DNA from: Delphinus delphis
Lineage: Eukaryota > Chordata > Mammalia > Artiodactyla > Delphinidae
Length of the DNA: 64,000 bases
Assembly: GCF_949987515.2 (NCBI RefSeq)
Contig: NW_027192650.1
Span: 3,038,001 to 3,102,000 of the forward strand
Direction: 5' to 3'
The position numbers were made by a program, and so were the translations under genes. The first letter of the stretch is position 1. Each line of letters begins with the position of its first letter. A model generated the notes under the pieces. That model did no database searches, was not told the origin of the DNA, and saw only the letters and a program-made list of their open reading frames with translations. This document shows positions 10,671 to 23,647 of the stretch, one piece after another.

Positions 10671-12248
10671 ATGCATGTGGAACCCAGAGTATGATCAACC
10701 ATGTGATCGGGAGACGTGTTCAAATATGTCTTAGTTTTCCTCCCTTGGTACTCGGGTGCAACATTCCAGACGCTTTACTAACACTCTCCCCACTTGGAGA
10801 GTCAGCGCCTTTAACCTCCTGTTTGGCCCAGTTTGCAATTTCTGCGGAAGATGAACAGGAATAGCGAGAACCAATGAGAGGCTAGCTGGAGGTGTATGGA
10901 CGGGCAAATTTAACTCTCATTTCCCAACAGGAAGAGGAAATAACCAAAGGCTCAGCGTGCCGTACCGGAACCAGATTAGGGCCTGAAGTCATCCTGCGGT
11001 GTTGCGGCCAGCTCAAAAGAAAGCGAGTTGAAGAAAGGAGCCCAGGGGCACTGTAATTCACAAACCTGCAGAGTTATAAATGACAGCTATCGTCCAAAAA
11101 TAGACTGAAGTAAGGCTGCCAAGAGGACTTGAAAGCGGGGCAGAATTGCAGGAAACCGATTTCAGGAGGTAGACTGGAATTGCATTGAAAGCATAGGAAA
11201 AGAGGCAGAACGTCCACAATGATGCACTTGGCCAAAAAGGGCGTATGCGTTTTTTCCTGAATATATTCAGGAAAAAACGCATACGCCCTTTTTGGCCAAC
11301 CAAGCAAGCTTGCAAAGGAAATCTGCACTACAATGAAGTCTCACTTCCCCCCGGTCAAAAGGGCCATCTGAAAAAAGAGTAAAATCCAGAAAGGCAGGAC
11401 AGGCCATGGAGAACTGGGAGCCTTGTTATGCTGATGGGCGGGATGTAAATTGCCAACAACCACTCGGGAGAAGTGTATGGTGTTTCCTGAAACATCTAAA
11501 AAACAAAGCAACAGAACCTAGGGCACTTCCACTTATGGTCCTATAACTTAGGGAAATTAAAATCAAAAAGACACAGCCACCCCAAAGTTTGGAACGGCTC
11601 TGTTTACAAGAACCTCGTTTACAGTACAAGTTCAACATCGCAGAAAGTGAAAAATGGAAAGAAGTTGTGGTATTTACTTACAAAGCAATATCACTCAGCA
11701 ATGAAATCTGTGTCATCAGGCCCTTAGCAGCACAATGAGTGGATTCAGGTATGATGATTCTAACTGAAGTAAGTCACACAGAAAAAGAAACATCATAAGA
11801 TATCAGTAATACACGGAATGTAAACTTGGCTACACAGGAACTGAATTACAGAACAGAACAGGGTCTCAAATTTAGAAAACCAACTTATGCTTGCTTAAGG
11901 GTAAAGGTGAGTTGGGGTGCTGCATAAAACCAGAGATTGAAATGAGCACAGATAAAGTTCCTTAAGTCAAATATGGAATAGAGAAGAGCTACTCCTTGCT
12001 CAACGAAATGGACTCAACACCGCATATTAAACGCCTAAGAATGTACCTGACTAGTAAGTATCTTAAAACCTATGGATTGCTATGTCTCCGAAAGAGAATC
12101 AAGCATGTGTACAGGGGCATAAACGCAGCAGTGATAGGATTGGAGAGGTTCGGTGAGCAAATGAAGACCCTTTGAAGTCATATTGCATGGTACCCATTAC
12201 ACGGGTCTTAACTCTCCAGGTTTAAGGTATTCTTCCTTCAGCTAAAAC
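10671..12248 (+). repeat. Satellite monomer U8, 1,578 bp
   Basis: Head type A. Perfect palindrome at 11228-11299. Matches U2 in TCCCTTGGTACTC, CTATAACTTAGG and the TGGAAAGAAG deletion, at the same 9,136-bp offset as U1/U7. Confidence 0.93.
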
Positions 12249-13417
12249 ATGCATGTGGAACCCAAGTATGATCAACCATGTGAACGGGAGACGTGTTCAA
12301 ATATGTCTCAGTTTTCCTCCCCTGGTACTCGGGTGCAACATTCCAGACGCTTTACTAACACTCTCCCCACTTGGAGAGTCAGCGCCTTTAACCTCCTGTT
12401 TGGCCCAGTTTGCAATTTCTGCGGAAGATGAACAGGAATAAAAAACGCATACGCCCTTTTTGGCCAACCAAGCAAGCTTGCAAAGGAAATCTGCACTACA
12501 ATGAAGTCTCACTTCCCCCCGGTCAAAAGGGCCATCTGAAAAAAGTGTAAAATCCAGAAAGGCAGGACAGGCCATGGAGAACTGGGAGCCTTGTTATGCT
12601 GATGGGCGGGATGTAAATTGCCAACAACCACTCGGGAGAAGTGTATGGTGTTTCCTGAAACATCTAAAAAACAAAGCAACAGAACCTAGGGCACTTCCAC
12701 TTATGGTCCTATAGCTTAGGGAAATTAAAATCAAAAAGACACAGCCACCCCAAAGTTTGGAACGGCTCTGTTTACAAGAACCTCGTTTACAGTGCAAGTT
12801 CAACATCACAGAAAGTGAAAAATGGATAAAGAAGTTGTGGTATTTACTTACAAAGCAATATCACTCAGCAATGAAATCTGTGTCATCAGGCCCTTAGCAT
12901 CACAATGAGTGGATTCAGGTATGATGATTCTAACTGAAGTAAGTCACACAGAAAAAGAAACATCATAAGATATCAGTAATACACGGAATGTAAACTTGGC
13001 TACACAGGAACTGAATTACAGAACAGAACAGGGTCTCAAATTTAGAAAACCAACTATGCTTGCTTAAGGGTAAAGGTGAGTTGGGGTGCTGCATAAAACC
13101 AGAGATTGAAATGAGCACAGATAAAGTTCCTTAAGTCAAATATGGAATAGACAAGAGCTACTCCTTGCTCAACGAAATGGACTCAACACCGCATATTAGA
13201 CGCCTAAGAATGTGCCTGACTAGTAAGTATCTTAAAACCTATGGATTGCTATGTCTCCGAAAGAGAATCAAGCTTGTGTACAGGGGCATAAACGCAGCAG
13301 TGATAGGATTGGAGAGGTTCGGTGAGCAAATGAAGACCCTTTGAAGTCATATTGCATGGTACCCATTACACGGGTCTTAACTCTCCAGGTTTAAGGTATT
13401 CTTCCTTCACCTAAAAC
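12249..13417 (+). repeat. Satellite monomer U9, 1,169-bp deletion form
   Basis: Same deletion junction as U5 (at 12439). Its L1 part is the common subtype, unlike U5. AAGCTTGTGTACAGG near 13271 is shared only with U15, which supports a U9-U10 / U15-U16 block copy. Confidence 0.93.
12432..12467. repeat. Deletion junction with half palindrome, U9
   Basis: Same junction base for base as in U5, with the last left-side T at 12439. Confidence 0.93.
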
Positions 13418-14994
13418 ATGCATGTGGAACCCAAGTATGATCAACCATGTGAACGTGAGACGTGTTCAAATATGTCTCAGTTTTCCTCCCCTGGTACTCG
13501 GGTGCAACATTCCAGACGCTTTACTAACACTCTCCCCACTTAGAGAGTCAGCGCCTTTAACCTCCGGTTTGGCCCAGTTTGCAATTTCTGCGGAAGATGA
13601 ACAGGAATAGCGAGAACCAATGAGAGACTAGCTGGAGGTGTTTGGACGGGCAAATTTAACTCTCATTTCCCACCAGGAAGAGGAAATAACCAAAGGCTCA
13701 GCATGCCGTGTCGGAACCAGATTAGGGCCTGAAGCCATCCTGCGGTGTTGCGGCCAGGTCACAAGAAAGCGAGTTGAAGAAAGGAGCTCAGGGGCACTGT
13801 AATTCACAAACCTGCAGAGTTATAAATGACAGCTATCGTCCAAAAATAGACTGAAGTAAGGCTGCCAAGAGGACTTGAAAGCGGGGCAGAATTGCAGGAA
13901 ACCGATTTCAGGAGGTAGACTGGAATTGCATTGAAAGCATAGGAAAAGAGGCAGAACGTCCACAATGATGCACTTGGCCAAAAAGGGCGTATGCGTTTTT
14001 TCCTGAATATATTCAGGAAAAAACGCATACGCCCTTTTTGGCCAACCAAGCAAGCTTGCAAAGGAAATCTGCACTACAATGAAGTCTCACTTCCCCCAGG
14101 TCAAAGGGCCATCTGAAAAAGTGTAAAATCCAGAAAGGCAGGACAGGCCATGGAGAACTGGGAGCCTTGTTATGCTGATGGGCGGGATGTAAATTGCCAA
14201 CAACCACTCGGGAGAAGTGTATGGTGTTTCCTGAAACATCTAAAAAACAAAGCAACAGAACCTAGGGCACTTCCACTTATGGTCCTATAGCTTAGGGAAA
14301 TTAAAATCAAAAAGACACAGCCACCCCAAAGTTTGGAATGGCTCTGTTTACAAGAACCTCGTTTACAGTACAAGTTCAACATCGCAGAAAGTGAAAAATG
14401 GATAAAGAAGTTGTGGTATTTACTTACAAAGCAATATCACTCAGCAATGAAATCTGTGTCATCAGGCCCTTAGCAGCACAATGAGTGGATTCAGGTATGA
14501 TGATTCTAACTGAAATAAGTCACACAGAAAAAGAAACATCATAAGATATCAGTAATACACGGAATGGAAACTTGGCTACACAGGAACTGTATTACAGAAC
14601 AGAACAGGGTCTCAAATTTAGAAAACAATCTTATTCTTACTTAAGGGTAAAGGTGAGTTGGGGTGCTGCATAAAACCAGAGATTGAAATGAGCACAGATA
14701 AAGTTCCTTAAGCCAAATATGGAATAGACAAGAGCTACTCCTTGCTCAACGAAATGGACTCAACACCCCATATTAAACGCCTAAGAATGTACCTGACTAG
14801 TAAGTATCTTAAAACCTATGCATTGCTATGTCTCCAAAAGAGAATCAAACATGTGTACAGGGGCATAAACGCAGCAGTGATAGGATTGGAGAGGTTCGGT
14901 GAGCAAATGAAGACCCTTTGAAGTCATATTGCATGGTACCCATTCCACGGGTTTCAACTACCCAGGTTTAAGGTATTCTTCCTTCAGCTAAAAC
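13418..14994 (+). repeat. Satellite monomer U10, 1,577 bp
   Basis: Head type B with GTGAACGTGAG, shared only with U16, as is GCCGTGTCGG. Perfect palindrome at 13974-14045. Its second half has ATTCTTACTT, CACCCCATATT and ATCAAACATG, shared with U17 and U19 instead of U16, so U10 is a mosaic. Confidence 0.93.
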
Positions 14995-16573
14995 ATGCAT
15001 GTGGAACCTAGAGTATGATCAACCATGTGATCGGGAGACGTGTTCAAATATGTCTCAGTTTTCCTCCCCTGGTACTCGGGTGCAACATTCCAGACGCTTT
15101 ACTAACACTCTCCCCACTTGGAGAGTCAGTCCCTTTAACCTCCTGTTTGGCCCAGTTTGCAATTTCTGCGGAAGATGAACAGGAATAGCGAGAACCAATG
15201 AGAGGCTAGCTGGAGGTGTATGGACGGGCAAATTTAACTCTCATTTCCCACCAGGAAGAGGAATTAACCAAAGGCTCAGCATGCCGGGCCGGAAACATTT
15301 TAGGGCCTGAAGCCATCCTGCGGTGTTGCGGCCAGGTCACAAGAAAGCGAGTTGAAGAAAGGAGCTCAGGGGCACTGTAATTCACAAACCTGCAGAGTTA
15401 TAAATGACAGCTATCGTCCAAAAATAGACTGAAGTAAGCCTGCCAAGAGGACTTGAAAACGGGGCAGAATTGCAGGAAACCGATTTCAGGAGGTAGACTG
15501 GAATTGCATTGAAAGCATAGGAAAAGAGGCAGAACGTCCACAATGATGCACTTGGCCAAAAAGGGCGTATGCGTTTTTTCCTGAATATATTCAGGAAAAA
15601 ACGCATACGCCCTTTTTGGCCAACCAAGCAAGCTTGCAAAGGAAATCTGCACTACAATGAAGTCTCACTTCCCCCCGGTCAAAAGGGCCATCTGAAAAAA
15701 GTGTAAAATCCAGAAAGGCAGGACAGGCCATGGAGAACTGGGAGCCTTGTTATGCTGATGTGCGGGATGTAAATTGCCAACAGACACTCGGGAAAAGTGT
15801 ATGGTGTTTCCTGAAACATCTAAAAAACAAAGCAACAGAGCCTAGGGCACAGCCACTTATGGTCCTATAGCTTAGGGAAATTAAAATCAAAAAGACACAG
15901 CCACCCTAAAGTTTGGGACGCCTCTGTTTACAAGAACCTCGTTTACAGTACAAGTTCAACATCGCAGAAAGTGAAAAATGGATAAAGAAGTTGTGGTATT
16001 TACTTACAAAGCAATATCACTCAGCAATGAAATCTGTGTCATCAGGCCCTTAGCAGCACAATGAGTGGATTCAGGTATGATGATTCTAACTGAAGTAAGT
16101 CACACAGAAAAAGAAACATCATAAGATATCAGTAATACACGGAATGTAAACTTGGCTACACAGGAACTGAATTACAGAACAGAACAGGGTCTCAAATTTA
16201 GAAAACCAACTATGCTTGCTTAAGGGTAAAGGTGAGTTGGGGTGCTGCATAAAACCAGAGATTGAAATGAGCACAGATAAAGTTCCTTAAGTCAAATATG
16301 GAATAGAGAAGAGCTACTCCTTACTCAACGAAATGGACTCAACACCGCATATTAAACGCCTAAGAATGTGCCTGACTAGTAAGTATCTTAAAACCTATGG
16401 ATTGCTATGTCTCCGAAAGAGAATCAAGCATGTGTACAGGGGCATAAACGCTGCAGTGATAGGATTGGAGAGGTTCGGTGAGCAAATGAAGACCCTTTGA
16501 AGTCATATTGCATGGTACCCATTACACGGGTCTCAACTCTCCAGGTTTAAGGTATTCTTCCTTCAGCTAAAAC
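14995..16573 (+). repeat. Satellite monomer U11, 1,579 bp
   Basis: Head type C (AACCTAGAGTATG, then GTCAGTCCC). Perfect palindrome at 15552-15623. Body marked by CCGGAAACATTTT, ACACTCGGGAAAAG and CACCCTAAAG. Confidence 0.93.
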
Positions 16574-18151
16574 ATGCATGTGGAACCCAAGTATGATCAA
16601 CCATGTGAACGGGAGACGTGTTCAAATATGTCTCAGTTTTCCTCCCCTGGTACTCGGGTGCAACATTCCAGACGCTTTACTAACACTCTCCCCACTTGCA
16701 GAGTCAGTGCCTTTAACCTCCTGTTTGGCCCAGTTTGCAATTTCTGCGGAAGATGAACAGGAATAGCGAGGACCAATGAGAGGCTAGCTGGAGGTGTCTG
16801 GTCGGGCAAATTTAACTCTCATTTCCCACCAGGAAGAGGAATTAACCAAAGGCTCAGCATGCCGGGCCGGAAACATTTTAGGGCCTGAAGCCATCCTGCG
16901 GTGTTGCGGCCAGGTCACAAGAAAGCGAGTTGAAGAAAGGAGCTCAGGGGCACTGTAATTCACAAACCTGCAGAGTTATAAATGACAGCTATCGTCCAAA
17001 AATAGACTGAAGTAAGGCTGCCAAGAGGACTTGAAAACGGGGCAGAATTGCAGGAAACCGATTTCAGGAGGTAGACTGGAATTGCATTGAAAGCATAGGA
17101 AAAGAGGCAGAACGTCCACAATGATGCACTTGGCCAAAAAGGGCGTATGCGTTTTTTCCTGAATATATTCAGGAAAAAACGCATACGCCCTTTTTGGCCA
17201 ACCAAGCAAGCTTGCAAAGGAAATCTGCACTACAATGAAGTCTCACTTCCCCCCGGTCAAAAGGGCCATCTGAAAAAAGTGTAAAATCCAGAAAGGCAGG
17301 ACAGGCCATGGAGAACTGGGAGCCTTGTTATGCTGATGGGCGGGATGTAAATTGCCAACAGACACTCGGGAAAAGTGTATGGTGTTTCCTGAAACATCTA
17401 AAAAACAAAGCAACAGAGCCTAGGGCACTGCCACTTATGGTCCTATAGCTTAGGGAAATTAAAATCAAAAAGACACAGCCACCCTAAAGTTTGGGACGCC
17501 TCTGTTTACAAGAACCTCGTTTACAGTACAAGTTCAACATCGCAGAAAGTGAAAAATGGATAAAGAAGTTGTGGTATTTACTTACAAAGCAATATCACTC
17601 AGCAATGAAATCTGTGTCATCAGGCCCTTAGCAGCACAATGAGTGGATTCAGGTATGATGATTCTAACTGAAGTAAGTCACACAGAAAAAGAAACATCAT
17701 AAGATATCAGTAATACACGGAATGTAAACTTGGCTACACAGGAACTGAATTACAGAACAGAACAGGGTCTCAAATTTAGAAAACCAACTATGCTTGCTTA
17801 AGGGTAAAGGTGAGTTGGGGTGCTGCATAAAACCAGAGATTGAAATGAGCACAGATAAAGTTCCTTAAGTCAAATATGGAATAGACAAGAGCTACTCCTT
17901 GCTCAACGAAATGGACTCAACACCGCATATTAAACGCCTAAGAATGTGCCTGACTAGTAAGTATCTTAAAACCTATGGATTGCTATGTCTCCGAAAGAGA
18001 ATCAAGCATGTGTACAGGGGCATAAACGCTGCAGTGATAGGATTGGAGAGGTTCGGTGAGCAAATGAAGACCCTTTGAAGTCATATTGCATGGTACCCAT
18101 TACACGGGTCTCAACTCTCCAGGTTTAAGGTATTCTTCCTTCAGCTAAAAC
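16574..18151 (+). repeat. Satellite monomer U12, 1,578 bp
   Basis: Head type B but the body keeps the U11 markers (CCGGAAACATTTT, CGGGAAAAG, CACCCTAAAG), suggesting exchange between neighbours. Perfect palindrome at 17130-17201. Confidence 0.93.
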
Positions 18152-19730
18152 ATGCATGTGGAACCCAAGTATGATCAACCATGTGAACGGGAGACGTGTT
18201 CAAATATGTCTCAGTTTTCCTCCCCTGGTACTCGGGTGCAACATTCCAGACGCTTTACTAACACTCTCCCCACTTGGAGAGTCAGCGCCTTTAACCTCCT
18301 GTTTGGCCCAGTTTGCAATTTCTGCGGAAGATGAACAGGAATAGCGAGAACCAATGAGAGGCTAGCTGGAGGTGTCTGGACGGGCAAATTTAACTCTCAT
18401 TTCCCACCAGGAAGAGGAAATAACCAAAGGCTCAGCGTGCCGTACCGGAACCAGATTAGGGCCTGAAGCCATCCTGCGGTGTTGCGGCCAGGTCACAAGA
18501 AAGCGAGTTGAAGAAAGGAGCTCAGGGGCAGTGTAATTCACAAACCTGCAGAGTTATAAATGACAGCTATCGTCCAAAAATAGACTGAAGTAAGGCTGCC
18601 AAGAGGACTTGAAAGCGGGGCAGAATTGCAGGAAACCGATTTCAGGAGGTAGACTGGAATTGCATTGAAAGCATAGGAAAAGAGGCAGAACGTCCACAGT
18701 GATGCACTTGGCCAAAAAGGGCGTATGCGTTTTTTCCTGAATATATTCAGGAAAAAACGCATACGCACTTTTTGGCCAACCAAGCAAGCTTGCAAAGGAA
18801 ATCTGCACTACAATGAAGTCTCACTTCCCCCCGGTCCAAAGGGCCATCTGAAAAAAGTGTAAAATCCAGAAAGGCAGGACAGGCCATGGAGAACTGGGAG
18901 CCTTGTTATGCTGATGGGCGGGATGTAAATTGCCAACAACCACTCGGGAGAAGTGTATGGTGTTTCCTGAAACATCTAAAAAACAAAGCAACAGAACCTA
19001 GGGCACTTCCACTTATGGTCCTATAGCTTAGGGAAATTAAAATCAAAAAGACACAGCCACCCCAAAGTTTGGAACGGCTCTGTTTACAAGAACCTCGTTT
19101 ACAGTACAAGTTCAACATCGCAGAAAGTGAAAAATGGATAAAGAAGTTGTGGTATTTACTTACAAAGCAATATCACTCAGCAATGAAATCTGTGTCATCA
19201 GGCCCTTAGCAGGACAATGAGTGGATTCAGGTATGATGATTCTAACTGAAGTAAGTCACACAGAAAAAGAAACATCATAAGATATCAGTAATACACGGAA
19301 TGTAAACTTGGCTACACAGGAACTGAATTACAGAACAGAACAGGGTCTCAAATTTAGAAAACCAACTTATGCTTGCTTAAGGGTAAAGGTGAGTTGGGGT
19401 GCTGCATAAAACCAGAGATTGAAATGAGCACAGATAAAGTTCCTTAAGTCAAATATGGAATAGACAAGAGCTACTCCTTGCTCAACGAAATGGACTCAAC
19501 ACCGCATATTAAACGCCTAAGAATGTACCTGACTAGTAAGTATCTTAAAACCTATGGATTGCTATGTCTCCGAAAGAGAATCAAGCATGTGTACAGGGGC
19601 ATAAACGCAGCAGTGATAGGATTGGAGAGGTTCGGTGAGCAAATGAAGACCCTTTGAAGTCATATTGCATGGTACCCATTCCACGGGTCTCAACTCTCCA
19701 TGTTTAAGGTATTCTTCCTTCAGCTAAAAC
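18152..19730 (+). repeat. Satellite monomer U13, 1,579 bp
   Basis: Head type B. Palindrome 18708-18779 has the same right-arm mismatch as U6 (CGCAC). The tail has CTCCATGTTT instead of CTCCAGGTTT near 19697. Confidence 0.93.
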
Positions 19731-20900
19731 ATGCATGTGGAACCCAAGTATGATCAACCATGTGAACGGGAGACGTGTTCAAATATGTCTCAGTTTTCCT
19801 CCCCTGGTACTCGGGTGCAACATTCCAGACGCTTTACTAACACTCTCCCCACTTGGAGAGTCAGCGCCTTTAACCTCCTGTTTGGCCCAGTTTGCAATTT
19901 CTGCGGAAGATGAACAGGAATAAAAAACGCATACGCCCTTTTTGGCCAACCAAGCAAGCTTGCAAAGGAAATCTGCACTACAATGAAGTCTCACTTCCCC
20001 CCGGTCAAAAGGGCCATCTGAAAAAAGTGTAAAATCCAGAAAGGCAGGACAGGCCATGGAGAACTGGGAGCCTTGTTATGCTGATGGGCGGGATGTAAAT
20101 TGCCAACAACCACTCGGGAGAAGTGTATGGTGTTTCCTGAAACATCTAAAGAACAAAGCAACAGAACCTAGGGCACTTCCACTTATGGTCCTATAGCTTA
20201 GGGAAATTAAAATCAAAAAGACACAGCCACCCCAAAGTTTGGAACGGCTCTGTTTACAAGAACCTCGTTTACAGTACAAGTTCAACATCACAGAAAGTGA
20301 AAAATGGATAAAGAAGTTGTGGTATTTACTTACAAAGCAATATCACTCAGCAATGAAATCTGTGTCATCAGGCCCTTAGCATCACAATGAGTGGATTCAG
20401 GTATGATGATTCTAACTGAAGTAAGTCACACAGAAAAAGAAACATCATAAGATATCAGTAATACACGGAATGTAAACTTGGCTACACAGGAACTGAATTA
20501 CAGAACAGAACAGGGTCTCAAATTTAGAAAACCAACTTATGCTTGCTTAAGGGTAAAGGTGAGTTGGGGTGCTGCATAAAACCAGAGATTGAAATGAGCA
20601 CAGATAAAGTTCCTTAAGTCAAATATGGAATAGACAAGAGCTACTCCTTGCTCAACGAAATGGACTCAACACCGCATATTAAACGCCTAAGAATGTACCT
20701 GACTAGTAAGTATCTTAAAACCTATGGATTGCTATTTCTCCGAAAGAGAATCAAGCATGTGTACAGGGGCATAAACGCAGCAGTGATAGGACTGGAGAGG
20801 TTCGGTGAGCAAATGAAGACCCTTTGAAGTCATATTGCATGGTACCCATTCCACGGGTCTCAACTCTCCAGGTTTAAGGTATTCTTCCTTCAGCTAAAAC
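19731..20900 (+). repeat. Satellite monomer U14, 1,170-bp deletion form
   Basis: Same junction as U5 and U9, at 19921. Followed directly by another deletion monomer, so this form can itself be tandemly copied. Shares CATCTAAAGAAC with U15. Confidence 0.93.
19914..19949. repeat. Deletion junction with half palindrome, U14
   Basis: Same junction, with the last left-side T at 19921. Confidence 0.93.
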
Positions 20901-22069
20901 ATGCATGTGGAACCCAAGTATGATCAACCATGTGAACGGGAGACGTGTTCAAATATGTCTCAGTTTTCCTCCCCTGGTACTCGGGTGCAACATTCCAGAC
21001 GCTTTACTAACACTCTCCCCACTTGGAGAGTCAGCGCCTTTAACCTCCTGTTTGGCCCAGTTTGCAATTTCTGCGGAAGATGAACAGGAATAAAAAACGC
21101 ATACGCCCTTTTTGGCCAACCAAGCAAGCTTGCAAAGGAAATCTGCACTACAATGAAGTCTCACTTCCCCCCGGTCAAAAGGGCCATCTGAAAAAAGTGT
21201 AAAATCCAGAAAGGCAGGACAGGCCATGGAGAACTGGGAGCCTTGTTATGCTGATGGGCGGGATGTAAATTGCCAACAACCACTCGGGAGAAGTGTATGG
21301 TGTTTCCTGAAACATCTAAAGAACAAAGCAACAGAACCTAGGGCACTTCCACTTATGGTCCTATAGCTTAGGGAAATTAAAATCAAAAAGACACAGCCAC
21401 CCCAAAGTTTGGAACGGCTCTGTTTACAAGAACCTCGTTTACAGTACAAGTTCAACATCGCAGAAAGTGAAAAATGGATAAAGAAGTTGTGGTATTTACT
21501 TACAAAGCAATATCACTCAGCAATGAAATCTGTGTCATCAGGCCCTTAGCATCACAATGAGTGGATTCAGGTATGATGATTCTAACTGAAGTAAGTCACA
21601 CAGAAAAAGAAACATCATAAGATATCAGTAATACACGGAATGTAAACTTGGCTACACAGGAACTGAATTACAGAACAGAACAGGGTCTCAAATTTAGAAA
21701 ACCAACTATGCTTGCTTAAGGGTAAAGGTGAGTTGGGGTGCTGCATAAAACCAGAGATTGAAATGAGCACAGATAAAGTTCCTTAAGTCAAATATGGAAT
21801 AGACAAGAGCTACTCCTTGCTCAATGAAATGGACTCAACACCGCATATTAAACGCCTAAGAATGTGCCTGACTAGTAAGTATCTTAAAACCTATGGATTG
21901 CTATGTCTCCGAAAGAGAATCAAGCTTGTGTACAGGGGCATAAACGCAGCAGTGATAGGATTGGAGAGGTTCGGTGAGCAAATGAAGACCCTTTGAAGTC
22001 ATATTGCATGGTACCCATTACACGGGTCTTAACTCTCCAGGTTTAAGGTATTCTTCCTTCAGCTAAAAC
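20901..22069 (+). repeat. Satellite monomer U15, 1,169-bp deletion form
   Basis: Deletion junction at 21091. Its first half matches U14 (CATCTAAAGAAC); its second half matches U9 (CCAACTATGC, AAGCTTGTGTACAGG), which places an exchange point inside it. Confidence 0.93.
21084..21119. repeat. Deletion junction with half palindrome, U15
   Basis: Same junction, with the last left-side T at 21091, 1,170 bp after that of U14. Confidence 0.93.
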
Positions 22070-23647
22070 ATGCATGTGGAACCCAAGTATGATCAACCAT
22101 GTGAACGTGAGACGTGTTCAAATATGTCTCAGTTTTCCTCCCCTGGTACTCGGGTGCAACATTCCAGACGCTTTACTAACACTCTCCCCACTTAGAGAGT
22201 CAGCGCCTTTAACCTCCGGTTTGGCCCAGTTTGCAATTTCTGCGGAAGATGAACAGGAATAGCGAAAACCAATGAGAGACTAGCTGGAGGTGTTTGGACG
22301 GGCAAATTTAACTCTCATTTCCCACCAGGAAGAGGAAATAACCAAAGGCTCAGCATGCCGTGTCGGAACCAGATTAGGGCCTGAAGCCATCCTGCGGTGT
22401 TGCGGCCAGGTCACAAGAAAGCGAGTTGAAGAAAGGAGCTCAGGGGCACTGTAATTCACAAACCTGCAGAGTTATAAATGACAGCTATCGTCCAAAAATA
22501 GACTGAAGTAAGGCTGCCAAGAGGACTTGAAAGCGGGGCAGAATTGCAGGAAACCGATTTCAGGAGGTAGACTGGAATTGCATTGAAAGCATAGGAAAAG
22601 AGGCAGAACGTCCACAATGATGCACTTGGCCAAAAAGGGCGTATGCGTTTTTTCCTGAATATATTCAGGAAAAAACGCATACGCCCTTTTTGGCCAACCA
22701 AGCAAGCTTGCAAAGGAAATCTGCACTACAATGAAGTCTCACTTCCCCCCGGTCAAAAGGGCCATCTGAAAAAAGTGTAAAATCCAGAAAGGCAGGACAG
22801 GCCATGGAGAACTGGGAGCCTTGTTATGCTGATGGGCGGGATGTAAATTGCCAACAGACACTCGGGAAAAGTGTATGGTGTTTCCTGAAACATCTAAAAA
22901 ACAAAGCAACAGAGCCTAGGGCACTGCCACTTATGGTCCTATAGCTTAGGGAAATTAAAATCAAAAAGACACAGCCACCCTAAAGTTTGGGACGCCTCTG
23001 TTTACAAGAACCTCGTTTACAGTACAAGTTCAACATCGCAGAAAGTGAAAAATGGATAAAGAAGTTGTGGTATTTACTTACAAAGCAATATCACTCAGCA
23101 ATGAAATCTGTGTCATCAGGCCCTTAGCATCACAATGAGTGGATTCAGGTATGATGATTCTAACTGAAGTAAGTCACACAGAAAAAGAAACATCATAAGA
23201 TATCAGTAATACACGGAATGTAAACTTGGCTACACAGGAACTGAATTACAGAACAGAACAGGGTCTCAAATTTAGAAAACCAACTATGCTTGCTTAAGGG
23301 TAAAGGTGAGTTGGGGTGCTGCATAAAACCAGAGATTGAAATGAGCACAGATAAAGTTCCTTAAGTCAAATATGGAATAGACAAGAGCTACTCCTTGCTC
23401 AACGAAATGGACTCAACACCGCATATTAAACGCCTAAGAATGTGCCTGACTAGTAAGTATCTTAAAACCTATGGATTGCTATGTCTCCGAAAGAGGATCA
23501 AGCATGTGTACAGGGGCATAAACGCTGCAGTGATAGGATTGGCGAGGTTCGATGAGCAAATGAAGACCCTTTGAAGTCATATTGCATGGTACCCATTCCA
23601 CGGGTCTCAACTCTCCAGGTTTAAGGTATTCTTCCTTCAGCTAAAAC
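22070..23647 (+). repeat. Satellite monomer U16, 1,578 bp
   Basis: Head type B with GTGAACGTGAG, as in U10. Perfect palindrome at 22626-22697. From about 22857 the body switches to the U11/U12 kind (CGGGAAAAG, CACCCTAAAG). Confidence 0.93.

Larger units (their letters stand above)
1..12248 (+). repeat. Block pair U1-U2 and U7-U8 offset by 9,136 bp
   Basis: Rare variants of U1 return in U7 and those of U2 return in U8, both at 9,136 bp. The four monomers between include both long-palindrome forms and one deletion form. Confidence 0.7.
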
